Assembly (NCBI RefSeq): GCF_028689305.1 | Contig: NZ_JAQTWM010000004.1 | Coordinates: forward strand, 30,708-84,195 | Reading direction: 5' to 3' | DNA from: Rhodoferax sp. | GTDB taxonomy: Bacteria; Pseudomonadota; Gammaproteobacteria; Burkholderiales; Burkholderiaceae_C | DNA: 53,488 nt | Part shown: positions 34,135 through 42,388 of the stretch, piece after piece | Layout of the letters: each line of letters opens with the position of its first letter | Position numbering within the stretch: the stretch's first letter is position 1 | Made by a program: the position numbers and the translations under genes | The notes under the pieces: generated by a model | The model's database searches: none | What the model saw: only the letters and a program-made list of their open reading frames with translations | Told to the model about the DNA's origin: nothing

Positions 34135-34767
34135 ATGGCACGTTATAACGCCCCCTTTGAAATTCACGTCCATGGTCAAGTGGCGCTGCGCGCTGATGTC
34201 ACTTTTGATCATCTGCAGGATGCCCTCAAACCCTTGTGGAAGTACGCGGGTGCCAAATCCCTGTCGGCCGCTGCCGGTAGCTACTACGAGGATGAGCCGG
34301 GCATCCAGTTTGATGCCAAGGACCGCCTACTGCAAATGTGCTGGACGGTGGAGGGGGATGACGATTTTCGTCAGGCGCTCGACGAAATGTGCATGAACCT
34401 CAATGACGTGGCATTGTCCGGTGCAGCCATTGAAGTGACTTTTTACGATACCGAATTTGACGATGAAGACGAAGAGGCCTCGTCGGACGCTGAGTCTCGT
34501 GACGATTTTGTCATGCTGTTTGTCGGTCCTGATCCGGCGTCCATCATGCAAGTGCAGCGTGATCTATTGGTGCAGGATGTCGTCAATCTGATGGAGCGCC
34601 ACTTTGACGGCGCCGAACTTGGTGGCGTGGTCGCTGCCATTGACAGCCTGTTCAGCCAACGTTTTGATGATCTGGTCAACTCGTTGCAGCTTGGCAAACC
34701 GCCTCGCGGCTCGGGTGGCAGTGGTATGGGGCATGGTGGTGGCCGCAAACCACGTCATCTGCATTGA
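34135..34767 (+). CDS. Conserved hypothetical protein with acidic middle and Gly-rich tail
   Basis: 210 aa, no signal peptide or membrane segment. The N-terminal half (FEIHVHGQVALRADVTFDHL, LKPLWKYAGAKSL) looks like a compact alpha/beta domain. An acidic stretch (FDDEDEEASSDAES) follows, then a domain with VMLFVGPDPASIMQVQRDLL. The tail GGSGMGHGGGRKPRHLH is rich in Gly, Arg and His. I do not recognise a functional family; similar proteins seem restricted to Burkholderiales (impression, not searched). The ATG has no clear ribosome-binding site and lies 15 bp after the tRNA-Leu CCA, so it may be translated from a tRNA-processed transcript. Confidence 0.8.
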   Translation: MARYNAPFEIHVHGQVALRADVTFDHLQDALKPLWKYAGAKSLSAAAGSYYEDEPGIQFDAKDRLLQMCWTVEGDDDFRQALDEMCMNLNDVALSGAAIEVTFYDTEFDDEDEEASSDAESRDDFVMLFVGPDPASIMQVQRDLLVQDVVNLMERHFDGAELGGVVAAIDSLFSQRFDDLVNSLQLGKPPRGSGGSGMGHGGGRKPRHLH

Positions 34768-34820
34768 CCTTTTTGAGCGTAGCATGCCGGTTTTCTGGTA
34801 ACCTTTTCTCGATAAAAACA

Positions 34821-34870
34821 CCTTCTATCCCGCGTATTCATTGCCTCAATAGCTACTAATAACATAGCTA
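34821..34870 (+). repeat. 50-bp head-tail repeat, copy 5 (intergenic)
   Basis: Degenerate head CCTTCTATCCC at 34821 and tail AGCTACTAATAACATAGCTA at 34851 (30-bp offset). The tail is extended into an 11-bp perfect inverted repeat, CTCAATAGCTA (34845-34855) with TAGCTATTGAG (34865-34875). It lies between the convergent hypothetical gene and the acyl-CoA dehydrogenase and may act as a terminator-like structure. Confidence 0.65.
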
Positions 34871-34894
34871 TTGAGTTGCAGGATGCCGCTTCCG

Positions 34895-36169
34895 TTAACA
34901 ACCGCGGGTGACCGGCATATCGACTTTTGCAGGTGAAGGCATGTATTTGCGCAGTTCCAGTTTGGCAATGGCATTGCGGTGCACTTCGTCCGGCCCATCG
35001 GCAAAGCGCAACGTGCGTGCGCAGGTGTAGGCGTAGGCCAACGGAAAGTCGTCGCACATGCCCGCACCGCCAAACGCCTGCATGGCCCAGTCAATCACCT
35101 CGCAGGCCATGCCGGGCGCCACGACTTTGATCATGGCGATTTCATTCTTGGCGAATTTGTTACCCGCCACATCCATCATCCAGGCTGCCTTGAGTGTCAG
35201 CAGGCGGGCCATGTCGATCTTGCAGCGGGCTTGAGCAATCCGCTCCTGGGTGACGGTTTGGGACGCGATGGGTTTACCAAAGGCAATGCGGCTGGACGTG
35301 CGCCGGCACATCAGTTCCAAGGCCCGTTCCGCCAGACCAATCAGACGCATGCAGTGGTGGATGCGTCCTGGCCCCAGGCGGCCCTGGGCGATTTCGAAAC
35401 CGCGGCCTTCCCCTAGCAGGATGTTGCTGACTGGCACCCGCACATTTTTGTAGCTGATTTCCATGTGGCCGTGGGGGGCATCGTCATAACCCATGACATT
35501 CAGAGGGCGCAGCACGGTCACCCCCGGGCTGTTGGCTGGTACCAGAATCATGCTTTGTTGGGTGTGGCGGTCGGCCTCGGGGTTGGTTTTCCCCATCACA
35601 ATGTGGATGGCGCAACGCGGGTCACCGGCGCCGCTGATCCACCATTTACGACCATTGATGACGTAGTCATCACCTTGGCGTTCCATGCGGGTCTCAATGT
35701 TGGTGGCATCGCTGGACGCCACGTCAGGTTCGGTCATGGCAAATGCGGAGCGGATCCTGCCTTCGAGCAGGGGTTTGAGCCACTCGGCCTTATGGACGAG
35801 GGAGCCATAACGCGCAATGGTTTCCATGTTGCCGGTATCAGGGGCTGAGCAGTTGAACACTTCGCTGGCCCACGGCACGCGGCCCATGATTTCAGCCAGT
35901 GGCGCGTATTCCTGATTGGTGAGGCCGGCACCGTCAAATCCGGCAGCCTGCGCACTGTCCAGCGGCAGAAAAAGGTTCCACAACCCTTGCTCCTGGGCTT
36001 TGCGTTTGAGGTTTTCGATGGTTTGCAACGGTGTCCAGCGTTTGCCGGCAGCGGTATTGGCTTCGACCTCTGCGTGGTGATTCCCTTCGGCTGGATAAAT
36101 GTAGTCATCCATGAAGCGCAGCAGTTTGGCCTGCAATTCCTTGGTCTTGGGGGAGTAATCAAAATCCAT
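34895..36169 (-). CDS. Acyl-CoA dehydrogenase (ACAD10/11-like)
   Basis: FAD enzyme of 424 aa. The substrate/flavin region [19 protein letters not shown] and [16 protein letters not shown] are typical of acyl-CoA dehydrogenases. The C-terminal part contains [18 protein letters not shown] and [18 protein letters not shown], the usual FAD-binding end. The N-terminus [20 protein letters not shown] is that of the ACAD10/11 branch. It follows, after 48 bp, a phosphotransferase of the kind fused to ACAD10/11 in animals. Together they are expected to process 4-hydroxyacyl-CoA substrates. Third gene of the Crp-kinase-dehydrogenase run. Confidence 0.9.
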   Translation of the reverse strand: MDFDYSPKTKELQAKLLRFMDDYIYPAEGNHHAEVEANTAAGKRWTPLQTIENLKRKAQEQGLWNLFLPLDSAQAAGFDGAGLTNQEYAPLAEIMGRVPWASEVFNCSAPDTGNMETIARYGSLVHKAEWLKPLLEGRIRSAFAMTEPDVASSDATNIETRMERQGDDYVINGRKWWISGAGDPRCAIHIVMGKTNPEADRHTQQSMILVPANSPGVTVLRPLNVMGYDDAPHGHMEISYKNVRVPVSNILLGEGRGFEIAQGRLGPGRIHHCMRLIGLAERALELMCRRTSSRIAFGKPIASQTVTQERIAQARCKIDMARLLTLKAAWMMDVAGNKFAKNEIAMIKVVAPGMACEVIDWAMQAFGGAGMCDDFPLAYAYTCARTLRFADGPDEVHRNAIAKLELRKYMPSPAKVDMPVTRGC

Positions 36170-36217
36170 GGCAGTCTTTCGAAATCAGAGTTGGAATGTT
36201 GGCGAGGCGCTGTTGGC

Positions 36218-37306
36218 TCACGGTGTGGTGTTGGCAAATTGCCAGGCCAGTTGTGCCAGGGGGCGGGCACCGGCAGCGGCACTCACGGCCTGGGCACTGG
36301 CGGCGGTACCGGCCTCAACCCGTTTGGCAATACCCTGCAAAATGGCAGCCATGCGAAACAGGTTGTAGGCCATGTAGAAGCTCCAATCGGCGGTCAGCTG
36401 TGTTGGGGTGACTATGCCGGTGCGCTCACAGTATTGGCGGATGTACTGCGCTTCCGCCGGAATGCCCAGCGCAGCCAGATCTAGTCCGCCAATACCACGA
36501 AAGGCGCCGGGAGGAATGTGCCATGCCATGCAGTGGTAGCTGAAGTCAGCCAGTGGATGTCCCAAAGTGGACAGTTCCCAGTCAAGCACGGCGATCACAC
36601 GTGGCTCGGTTGGGTGGAACACCAGGTTGTCCATCCGGTAGTCACCGTGCACGATGCTGACCATGGTCGGGTCGCGCGCCATGTCCGGGATGTGCGTGGG
36701 CAGCCAGGCCATGAGGTGATCCATTTCAGTGATTGGCTGGGTGATGGACGCTTGGTATTGTTTGCTCCAGCGCCCAATCTGGCGTTCGAAATAATTTCCC
36801 GGCTTGCCATAGTTGCCTAAACCCGCCTGGGTAAAGTCCACGCGGTGTAGTGCGGCGATCACACGGTTCATTTCGTCGTAAATGGCACCGCGTTCCTGGA
36901 CCGCCATGCCGGGCAGCGACTGCTCCCAGAAAATGCGGCCACCCATGAACGACATGATGTAGAAAGCTCGTCCGATGATGGATTCATCTTCACACAGACA
37001 CAACATTTCGGGCACCGGCACGTCTGAGCCACGCAGACCGGTCATGACCGCAAATTCGCGTTCAATGGCGTGTGCGGACGGCAACAGTTTTGCCACCGGG
37101 CCAGGTTTGGTCCGCATCACATAAGTCTGAGTCGGGGTGATGAGTTTGTAGGTGGGGTTTGACTGCCCCCCCTTGAATGACTCGACCTGCAATGGGCCGG
37201 CAAAACCAGCCAAGTGGCCTGTCAGCCACTGCGTCAGCGCGGTCTGGTCAAAGGCCTGTGCAGCGGGAACGGCACGCGTGCCAGAGAAATCGTCAGAGTT
37301 GTTCAT
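36218..37306 (-). CDS. APH-like phosphotransferase (acyl-CoA dehydrogenase partner)
   Basis: Aminoglycoside-phosphotransferase-fold kinase of 362 aa. The catalytic loop is VHGDYRMDNLVFHP and the metal-binding motif is AVLDWELSTLGHPLADFS. The N-terminal lobe includes FKGGQSNPTYKL and YVMRTKPGP (nucleotide-binding Lys). In Pseudomonas levulinate catabolism (LvaA) and in human ACAD10/11, this family phosphorylates 4-hydroxyacyl-CoAs before elimination. The adjacent dehydrogenase fits that pathway. Antibiotic resistance is not implied. It starts 15 bp after the Crp-family gene. Confidence 0.87.
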   Translation of the reverse strand: MNNSDDFSGTRAVPAAQAFDQTALTQWLTGHLAGFAGPLQVESFKGGQSNPTYKLITPTQTYVMRTKPGPVAKLLPSAHAIEREFAVMTGLRGSDVPVPEMLCLCEDESIIGRAFYIMSFMGGRIFWEQSLPGMAVQERGAIYDEMNRVIAALHRVDFTQAGLGNYGKPGNYFERQIGRWSKQYQASITQPITEMDHLMAWLPTHIPDMARDPTMVSIVHGDYRMDNLVFHPTEPRVIAVLDWELSTLGHPLADFSYHCMAWHIPPGAFRGIGGLDLAALGIPAEAQYIRQYCERTGIVTPTQLTADWSFYMAYNLFRMAAILQGIAKRVEAGTAASAQAVSAAAGARPLAQLAWQFANTTP

Positions 37307-37321
37307 AAGTGCTTGTGCTGG

Positions 37322-38035
37322 TCAAAGTTGGGTGATACCCATCAAGGCGTCCCGGTTGCGGATGACCACACCACCCGGCTCGATGCGGATGGTTTCCTCG
37401 CGCTCCAGGGTTTTGAGCTCCTGGTTGACGCGCTGGCGTGAGGCTCCCAGCAGCTGGGCCAATTCCTCTTGCGCCAATTGCAGGCCAATGCGCACCTCCG
37501 CCGCGTCACTGAGCGAGGGCACACCATAAGACCTGGCCAGATGCAACAGCTGTTTGGCCAGTCGGGCACGCAGAGGAAGGGTGTTAAGGTCTTCCACCAG
37601 ACCATACAACTGACGGATGCGACGGGCGTGCAGCCGCAGCAGGGCTTCGTACAGCTCGGTGTGCTGGGCCAGGATTTTGGTGAAATCGGCCCGCGCGACA
37701 CACAGAATGGTGGTGTCGCCATGGGCGTAGGCATCGTGGGTGCGCCGGTCGCCGTCGAAGATGGCCACATCGCCAAACCAGATGCCGGGCTCCACATAGG
37801 TCAGCGTGATTTGTTTGCCGGAAATCGCGGTCGAACTGACCCGCACCGCGCCTTTGGCGCAGGCAATCCACTCCTGAGGCTGTTCGCCACGGGCCGTGAT
37901 CAACTCGCCGTCGTGATAACGCTTGACGTAAGTGCATCGCAGAATGTCATGCCTGAGTGAGGGGGAAAGACTTGCAAACCAGCGCCCGGCGTTGATCGCC
38001 GCGCGTTCGTCAATGGTAAGGATGGGGTCGCTCAT
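37322..38035 (-). CDS. Crp/Fnr family transcriptional regulator
   Basis: 237 aa. The N-terminal cyclic-nucleotide-binding-like beta-roll (YHDGELITARGEQPQEWIAC, YVEPGIWFGDVAIFDG) is followed by a dimerisation helix and a winged helix, LAQEELAQLLGASRQRVNQE. There is no N-terminal Cys cluster, so it is not an Fe-S Fnr. The effector is unknown and the cAMP-contact residues are not obviously conserved. As first gene of the run with the kinase and dehydrogenase (15-bp gap), it may autoregulate and respond to a metabolite of that pathway. Confidence 0.88.
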   Translation of the reverse strand: MSDPILTIDERAAINAGRWFASLSPSLRHDILRCTYVKRYHDGELITARGEQPQEWIACAKGAVRVSSTAISGKQITLTYVEPGIWFGDVAIFDGDRRTHDAYAHGDTTILCVARADFTKILAQHTELYEALLRLHARRIRQLYGLVEDLNTLPLRARLAKQLLHLARSYGVPSLSDAAEVRIGLQLAQEELAQLLGASRQRVNQELKTLEREETIRIEPGGVVIRNRDALMGITQL

Positions 38036-38122
38036 GGCCTGTCATGTAGGTGACTGAAAACCATGCCATTGTCACGCTGGTGACGCAGCGCCTGGGCGCC
38101 GACCTGTCACCTGAGTGTCTTT

Positions 38123-39139
38123 TCAGCGCCGGACTTGCAGCGCGCCGGGGTTGACGATATTGGACGGCCGACCCTTGATGAAATTCACCACATTGTCAAA
38201 AGCGGCGTCAAAATACATTTCATAACTGTCCAACTCCACATAACCAATGTGGGGCGTGCAGATACAGTTTTCCAGGCGCAGCAAGGCGTGCCCTTGCAGA
38301 ATCGGCTCGGATTCATAGACGTCAATGGCCGCCATGCCGGGACGACCACGGTTGAGGGCACTCAACAGGGCATCGGGTTCGATCAACTCGGCACGGGAAA
38401 TGTTCACCAGCAATGCAGTTGGTTTCATACGGGAGAGATCATCCAGTGTCACCAGACTCTGGGTGGCTTCGGCCAGACGCAGATGCAGTGACAACACATC
38501 GGACTGTTCAAACAGCTCTTCGCGGGTGCTGGTAACCTCAAAACCATCCAGGACGGCCCGTTCGCGCGAAGCGGCCTGTCCCCAGATCAGAACACGCATG
38601 CCAAAGGCTTTGCCATACCCTGCAACCAGTTGGCCGATGCGGCCATATCCCCAGATGCCCAGCGTGCGACCTCTGAGGGTGGTGCCCAGGCAAAAATTCA
38701 CGGGCATGCTGCTGGATTTCAGTCCGGACTGTTGCCAGGCACCGTGTTTGAGGTTACCAATGTATTGCGGCAGGCGCCGGGCTGCCGCCATGATGAGAGC
38801 CCAAGCCAATTCCGCAGGCGCCACTGGTGAGCCTACGCCTTCGGCCACGGCGATACCCTGTTCGGTACAGGCATGGACGTCCACATGCGACCCCACACGG
38901 CCAGTTTGGGCCACCAGCTTGAGTTTGGGCAGCTTCTCAATCAGGGCGCGAGGCAAATGGGTGCGTTCGCGGTTGAGCACAATCACATCAGCGTCCTTGA
39001 GCCGGACCGACAATTGCCCCAACCCCTTGACGGTGTTGGTGTAGACCTTGGCCTGATAGGGCTCCAGTTTGGCGGCGCAGGCTAGTTTGCGGACCGCGTC
39101 CTGATAATCATCGAGGATCACAATATTCATACCGCTCAT
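38123..39139 (-). CDS. D-isomer specific 2-hydroxyacid dehydrogenase
   Basis: NAD(P)-dependent dehydrogenase of 338 aa, similar to phosphoglycerate/glycerate/hydroxypyruvate reductases. The Rossmann motif is LGIWGYGRIGQLVAGYG. The catalytic Arg lies in VNISRAELIEPDALL, the Glu in IDVYESEP and the His in CTPHIGYVE. I chose ATG 39139 because AAGG lies 5 bp upstream; ATG 39130 is an alternative. The substrate cannot be fixed from sequence. Flanking genes face the same way but with larger gaps (87 and 101 bp), so it may be a separate unit. Confidence 0.88.
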   Translation of the reverse strand: MSGMNIVILDDYQDAVRKLACAAKLEPYQAKVYTNTVKGLGQLSVRLKDADVIVLNRERTHLPRALIEKLPKLKLVAQTGRVGSHVDVHACTEQGIAVAEGVGSPVAPAELAWALIMAAARRLPQYIGNLKHGAWQQSGLKSSSMPVNFCLGTTLRGRTLGIWGYGRIGQLVAGYGKAFGMRVLIWGQAASRERAVLDGFEVTSTREELFEQSDVLSLHLRLAEATQSLVTLDDLSRMKPTALLVNISRAELIEPDALLSALNRGRPGMAAIDVYESEPILQGHALLRLENCICTPHIGYVELDSYEMYFDAAFDNVVNFIKGRPSNIVNPGALQVRR

Positions 39140-39240
39140 TGTGCCTTGATGGAGATCAACCAGCCCGGAGGGAGGCTGGCGACTTACCAATTTTTACCAG
39201 GCAGGCATACCTGGCTGCGGCATGGACACAGAACGGCAGG

Positions 39241-39558
39241 TCAGTGCAACAGCGCTTCACGAGCTGCCAGACGATCCAGCTCGGCGCAGACGTCGGCCAT
39301 GCGTCCCGAAATACGCAAACGCCCCATTTGGCTGGAAGTCTGGCCGGACTCCAGCACCTGCAGCACCCGGACCGGCTTGCCGTGGCCAGCGCTGCCAGCC
39401 TGCGACGGCGGGGTGACGGTTGTACCGGGGGCAGCGATGGTGGCTGGGGCAGGCTCGTGATGGGGCGCAGCTGTCGTCTGCCCGGGCGCTGCCATCAGCC
39501 AATGCCAGAGCGCCTTGAGCGATGTCATAACGGGAAAAGTGTTGGGCGTGGTGTTCAT
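39241..39558 (-). CDS. Small protein downstream of lexA
   Basis: 105 aa. A short N-terminal hydrophobic-ish segment (LKALWHWLMAAPG) and a Pro/Ala/Thr-rich linker lead to a conserved-looking C-terminus, VRVLQVLESGQTSSQMGRLR then ISGRMADVCAELDRLAARE. I do not recognise a named family. It begins 43 bp after the lexA stop with no terminator between, so it is probably cotranscribed with lexA and SOS-inducible (inference). The C-terminal helix pattern suggests a partner-binding role. Confidence 0.65.
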   Translation of the reverse strand: MNTTPNTFPVMTSLKALWHWLMAAPGQTTAAPHHEPAPATIAAPGTTVTPPSQAGSAGHGKPVRVLQVLESGQTSSQMGRLRISGRMADVCAELDRLAAREALLH

Positions 39559-39601
39559 GGACAGGCTTTCGAGTAGGATGCAGAACGGGTGGACAGCAGG
39601 T

Positions 39602-40276
39602 TCACATCAGCATGGTGTTGCGGATCAGGCCAACCGCCAGGCCTTCAATTTCAAACGGCTCGCCCGGTTCGACCACGATGGTCTGATAGTCCGGGTTTTC
39701 CGGGTGCAGTTCAATGACGTTTTTATGGCGCATGAAACGTTTGACGGTGACTTCATCACCCAGCCGCGCCACCACAATCTGGCCATTCTTGGCATCCCGG
39801 GTGGTTTGCACCGCCAGCAGGTCGCCGTCCATGATGCCGGCGTCACGCATGGACATGCCGCGCACCTTCAGCAAGTAATCGGGTTTGCGCTGAAACAGAC
39901 TGCTCTCCACGTAGTAAGTCTGGTCAACGTGTTCCTGTGCCAGGATCGGTGAACCAGCCGCCACCCGGCCAACCAGCGGCAGGGCCAGCTGCGCCAGTGT
40001 CTGCAGGGGGGATGCCAGCTGTGTCTGGCGGGATTCGTTGATGGAGCGCAGCGCGTCGCTGCGCAGACGAATGCCGCGTGAAGTGCCACTGACCAATTCA
40101 ATCACCCCTTTGCGGGCCAGCGCCTGCAAATGCTCTTCAGCGGCGTTGGCCGATTTGAAGCCCAGCTCGGCCGCGATTTCGGCGCGGGTCGGGGGGGCGC
40201 CGGTGCGGGCGATCGCACTCTGGATAAGATCGAAGATTTGCTGCTGGCGATCGGTCAATTTGGGTCTGGTGAGCAT
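39602..40276 (-). CDS. lexA: SOS repressor LexA
   Basis: Transcriptional repressor and self-cleaving peptidase of the SOS response, 224 aa. The N-terminal winged helix is [16 protein letters not shown] with the recognition region [20 protein letters not shown]. The self-cleavage Ala-Gly is in GRVAAGSP, the catalytic Ser in [11 protein letters not shown] and the Lys in [11 protein letters not shown] 40276 is preceded by CAGGAGTCACC; the in-frame start at 40309 is rejected. Two LexA boxes at 40327-40361 provide autoregulation. Confidence 0.96.
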   Translation of the reverse strand: MLTRPKLTDRQQQIFDLIQSAIARTGAPPTRAEIAAELGFKSANAAEEHLQALARKGVIELVSGTSRGIRLRSDALRSINESRQTQLASPLQTLAQLALPLVGRVAAGSPILAQEHVDQTYYVESSLFQRKPDYLLKVRGMSMRDAGIMDGDLLAVQTTRDAKNGQIVVARLGDEVTVKRFMRHKNVIELHPENPDYQTIVVEPGEPFEIEGLAVGLIRNTMLM

Positions 40277-40326
40277 GGTGACTCCTGATGATGGCTGGGT
40301 GGCAAACACAGCTGGCTATAAAAACA

Positions 40327-40342
40327 CTGTTTTCATATCCAG
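40327..40342. promoter_or_regulatory. LexA (SOS) box 1
   Basis: CTGTTTTCATATCCAG, which fits CTG-N10-CAG. It lies 51 bp upstream of the lexA ATG and in the intergenic region shared with the divergent asparaginase. Confidence 0.78.
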
Positions 40343-40345
40343 TAG

Positions 40346-40361
40346 CTGTATTTTTAACCAG
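40346..40361. promoter_or_regulatory. LexA (SOS) box 2
   Basis: CTGTATTTTTAACCAG, which fits CTG-N10-CAG and closely resembles the E. coli form CTGTATATATACAG. It is spaced 19 bp from box 1, as in other autoregulated lexA promoters. It ends only 18 bp before the asparaginase start codon. Confidence 0.82.
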
Positions 40362-40378
40362 TTTTAAAGAGAGCGCAA

Positions 40379-41371
40379 GTGGCATCTGATCAAATTTCCA
40401 AAAAATTGGTGGTATTGGGTACTGGCGGCACGATTGCCGGCACGGCTGAGAATGCCAGTGACAACATTGGTTACACCGCCGCGCAGGTGGGGGTGGCGCA
40501 GTTGCTTGATGCTGTGCCAGGGTTGCCGGCATTGCTGCATGGGCACCAACTGCTGAGTGAACAGGTGGCCCAGGTGGACAGCAAGGACATGCGTTTTGAC
40601 ATCTGGCAGGCCTTAGCCCAACGGGTGGTGCAGCATCTGGCGCAGCCCGATGTCAGCGCAGTGATCATCACCCATGGCACCGACACGCTGGAAGAGACTG
40701 CCTACTTCCTGCACGCGGTGTTGCCCCGTGAGCAGGTACGACACAAACCGGTGGTGCTGACCTGTGCCATGCGGCCGGCTTCGGCGCAGAACCCGGACGG
40801 TCCGCAAAACCTGATGGATGCCGTGACCGTGGCGTTGACACCCGGTGCTGGTGGTGTAGTGGCGGTCTGCGCCGGCACGGTGCATACCGCACTGGACGTG
40901 CAAAAAGCCCACACCTACAAGCTCGATGCCTTCAGCTCGGGTGACGCCGGCGCCTTGGCCTATGTCGAGGAAAATCAACTCAGATTATTGAGAAATTGGC
41001 CTCTAGCCCAGGAGAAATATAAGCATATAGCTATTGAAAATATAGCAAAATTGCCAACTTGGCCACGTGTTGAGATTGTGATGAGTTATGCCGGTTGCAC
41101 GGGTGAGGTGGTGGATGCCTTGTTGCGCCCGGGGGCTGACGGCACGCTCGTGCGCGGACTGGTGGTGGCTGCCACCGGCAACGGCACGATCCACCAGGCG
41201 CTGGAAGCCGCGTTGCGCCGTGCCGAACAAGCTGGTGTCCGGGTGGTGCGTGCCACCCGTTGCGCCAATGGCCGGGTGCTGCCTGCGGTTCACAGCGAGT
41301 TTGCCCACTCGCAGGGGCTGTCTCCGGTCAAGGCCCGGATTGCGCTGATGCTGGAACTCATCAACCCCTGA
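40379..41371 (+). CDS. L-asparaginase
   Basis: Asparaginase/glutaminase family amidohydrolase of 330 aa, converting Asn to Asp. The nucleophile Thr lies in LGTGGTIAGTA (about residue 15). The second motif is THGTDTLEETAYFL, and the conserved Lys lies in DVQKAHTYKLDAF. There is no signal peptide, so it is expected in the cytoplasm. The start is GTG at 40379 with AAAGAGAG upstream. The linker WPLAQEKYKHIAIENIAK is encoded by a 50-bp repeat copy just before the conserved PRVEIVMSYAG. The second LexA box lies immediately upstream, so SOS could affect its transcription. Confidence 0.9.
   Translation: MASDQISKKLVVLGTGGTIAGTAENASDNIGYTAAQVGVAQLLDAVPGLPALLHGHQLLSEQVAQVDSKDMRFDIWQALAQRVVQHLAQPDVSAVIITHGTDTLEETAYFLHAVLPREQVRHKPVVLTCAMRPASAQNPDGPQNLMDAVTVALTPGAGGVVAVCAGTVHTALDVQKAHTYKLDAFSSGDAGALAYVEENQLRLLRNWPLAQEKYKHIAIENIAKLPTWPRVEIVMSYAGCTGEVVDALLRPGADGTLVRGLVVAATGNGTIHQALEAALRRAEQAGVRVVRATRCANGRVLPAVHSEFAHSQGLSPVKARIALMLELINP
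40998..41047 (+). repeat. 50-bp head-tail repeat, copy 6 (inside asparaginase)
   Basis: The head GCCTCTAGCCC starts at 40998 and the tail AGCTATTGAAAATATAGCAA starts at 41028 (30-bp offset). The tail folds as GCTAT-loop-ATAGC. It is read sense in the same frame as the RND adaptor copy, giving the related peptide PLAQEKYKHIAIENIAK. Confidence 0.85.
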
Positions 41372-41393
41372 TGCACTCAGGCCTCAGCCTGCT

Positions 41394-41810
41394 TCAGGTG
41401 CCATGGGGTGCCGCGCGGGCCGTCAGTCTGGATTTTTTCAGAAGCCAGGCCAGATAGGCCGCGGCCATGACATCGTAAGCCAGGCAGAACATCGGCCACC
41501 AGGTGGGAACGCCGGGGTTATGGACGATGTGAGGATGGAAAAAGTCGAAGACACCATGGGCCAGCAGGGCCACCACGACCAGCCAAAGATTACGCTTGAA
41601 GCCCAGAACTGCTGCCACCAGAAATGCCAGCATCACCAGGGATTCGATCCCCATGGCGTTGATGGAACCACCCATCACCGCAAACAGACCGTAGTAAGAG
41701 GCAATGACGGCCAGCACGGTGGGATAAAACACCCGCTCACGGTCAAAGTGAACGGCGCTGGCCGCCAGTGAGACGACGATGGCCATGATGGCGCCGATGA
41801 GATAAGCCAT
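41394..41810 (-). CDS. Small integral membrane protein
   Basis: 138 aa with about four membrane segments: IGAIMAIVVSLAASAV, then FYPTVLAVIASYYGLFAVMG, then SLVMLAFLVAAVLGF with LWLVVVALLAHGVFDFF, and a last one around AAYLAWLL. ATG 41810 has AAGGAAG upstream. The motif GVFDFFHPHIVHNPGVPTWW is distinctive and His-rich. No functional family is recognised. The preceding secreted-protein gene ends 16 bp upstream and is probably in the same operon. Confidence 0.75.
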   Translation of the reverse strand: MAYLIGAIMAIVVSLAASAVHFDRERVFYPTVLAVIASYYGLFAVMGGSINAMGIESLVMLAFLVAAVLGFKRNLWLVVVALLAHGVFDFFHPHIVHNPGVPTWWPMFCLAYDVMAAAYLAWLLKKSRLTARAAPHGT

Positions 41811-41826
41811 GTCTTCCTTCCTGCGT

Positions 41827-42246
41827 TCAGTCGATCCGGACCTGCAGTTTGTACTCGGCATTGCCGCGGGTGCCGGCCACCAGGATCAGGTATTTGCCGG
41901 ACTCGGGCAGGACCCCGCGCCAGCTTGTCACCTCTTTGTCCTCGGTCGCACCGGGCAGCGCCTGTCCGCGGATTTCCTGGATGCCGTCGTTGGTCACCTT
42001 GCGGTAACCGGGCCGGTAGATGGCAAAAACCGCATTGTCTTCGGCTGAGCTGATGCGCACGGTCAGCTGCTGTTGCGCCTTGGCACGAAAGACATGATGA
42101 TCCCGCTCACCGCGCAAGACGGCACCTTCAAAAAGTGCCTCGCTGGTCCCCGGGCGAAAGCGCAGCTCCTGTTCGGCGCCCATGGCCGCAGCCTGGGACA
42201 GGCAGCCTAGCAACACGAGCCAACGGGCCATGGATTTCAGTGACAT
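41827..42246 (-). CDS. Secreted beta-rich protein, possibly lysozyme-inhibitor-like
   Basis: 139 aa with a signal peptide (MARWLVLLGCLSQAAAMG after a short basic start). The mature part has an LRFRPGTSEALFEGAV start, FRAKAQQQLTVRIS, AVFAIYRPGY and WRGVLPESGKYLILVAGTRG. This beta-sandwich pattern resembles periplasmic g-type lysozyme inhibitors (PliG-like) and prepeptidase C-terminal domains. The identification is tentative. ATG 42246 is chosen because the signal peptide begins there. It is followed by the small membrane protein gene. Confidence 0.65.
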   Translation of the reverse strand: MSLKSMARWLVLLGCLSQAAAMGAEQELRFRPGTSEALFEGAVLRGERDHHVFRAKAQQQLTVRISSAEDNAVFAIYRPGYRKVTNDGIQEIRGQALPGATEDKEVTSWRGVLPESGKYLILVAGTRGNAEYKLQVRID

Positions 42247-42355
42247 GACAAACCCTTTCAAAGATGACGACCAGCGCCATTTTGACCCAGGTGGCGGTTT
42301 GCCTGCTACCGGTCCGTGGCGGGCTACCAGTGTCGGTGGACCCATGTACGGACCC

Positions 42356-42388
42356 AAAAAAAGCCTGACACCTTGTCGGCATCAGGCT
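42356..42388 (-). terminator. Intrinsic terminator after the small envelope-gene upstream region / before adk end
   Basis: On the minus strand AGCCTGA (from 42388) pairs with TCAGGCT (42368-42362), followed by a run of seven T (42362-42356). It lies 24 bp beyond the adk stop at 42412 and most likely terminates adk. Confidence 0.78.

Noticed and set aside
36218-37306. Aminoglycoside resistance kinase
   Set aside because: The APH fold is shared, but pairing with an acyl-CoA dehydrogenase points to acyl-CoA metabolism.
40310-40365. Tenth copy of the 50-bp repeat upstream of lexA (it contains GGCTATAAAA and TAGCTG)
   Set aside because: Head and tail do not fall at the 30-bp spacing, and the conserved bases are explained by two LexA boxes.
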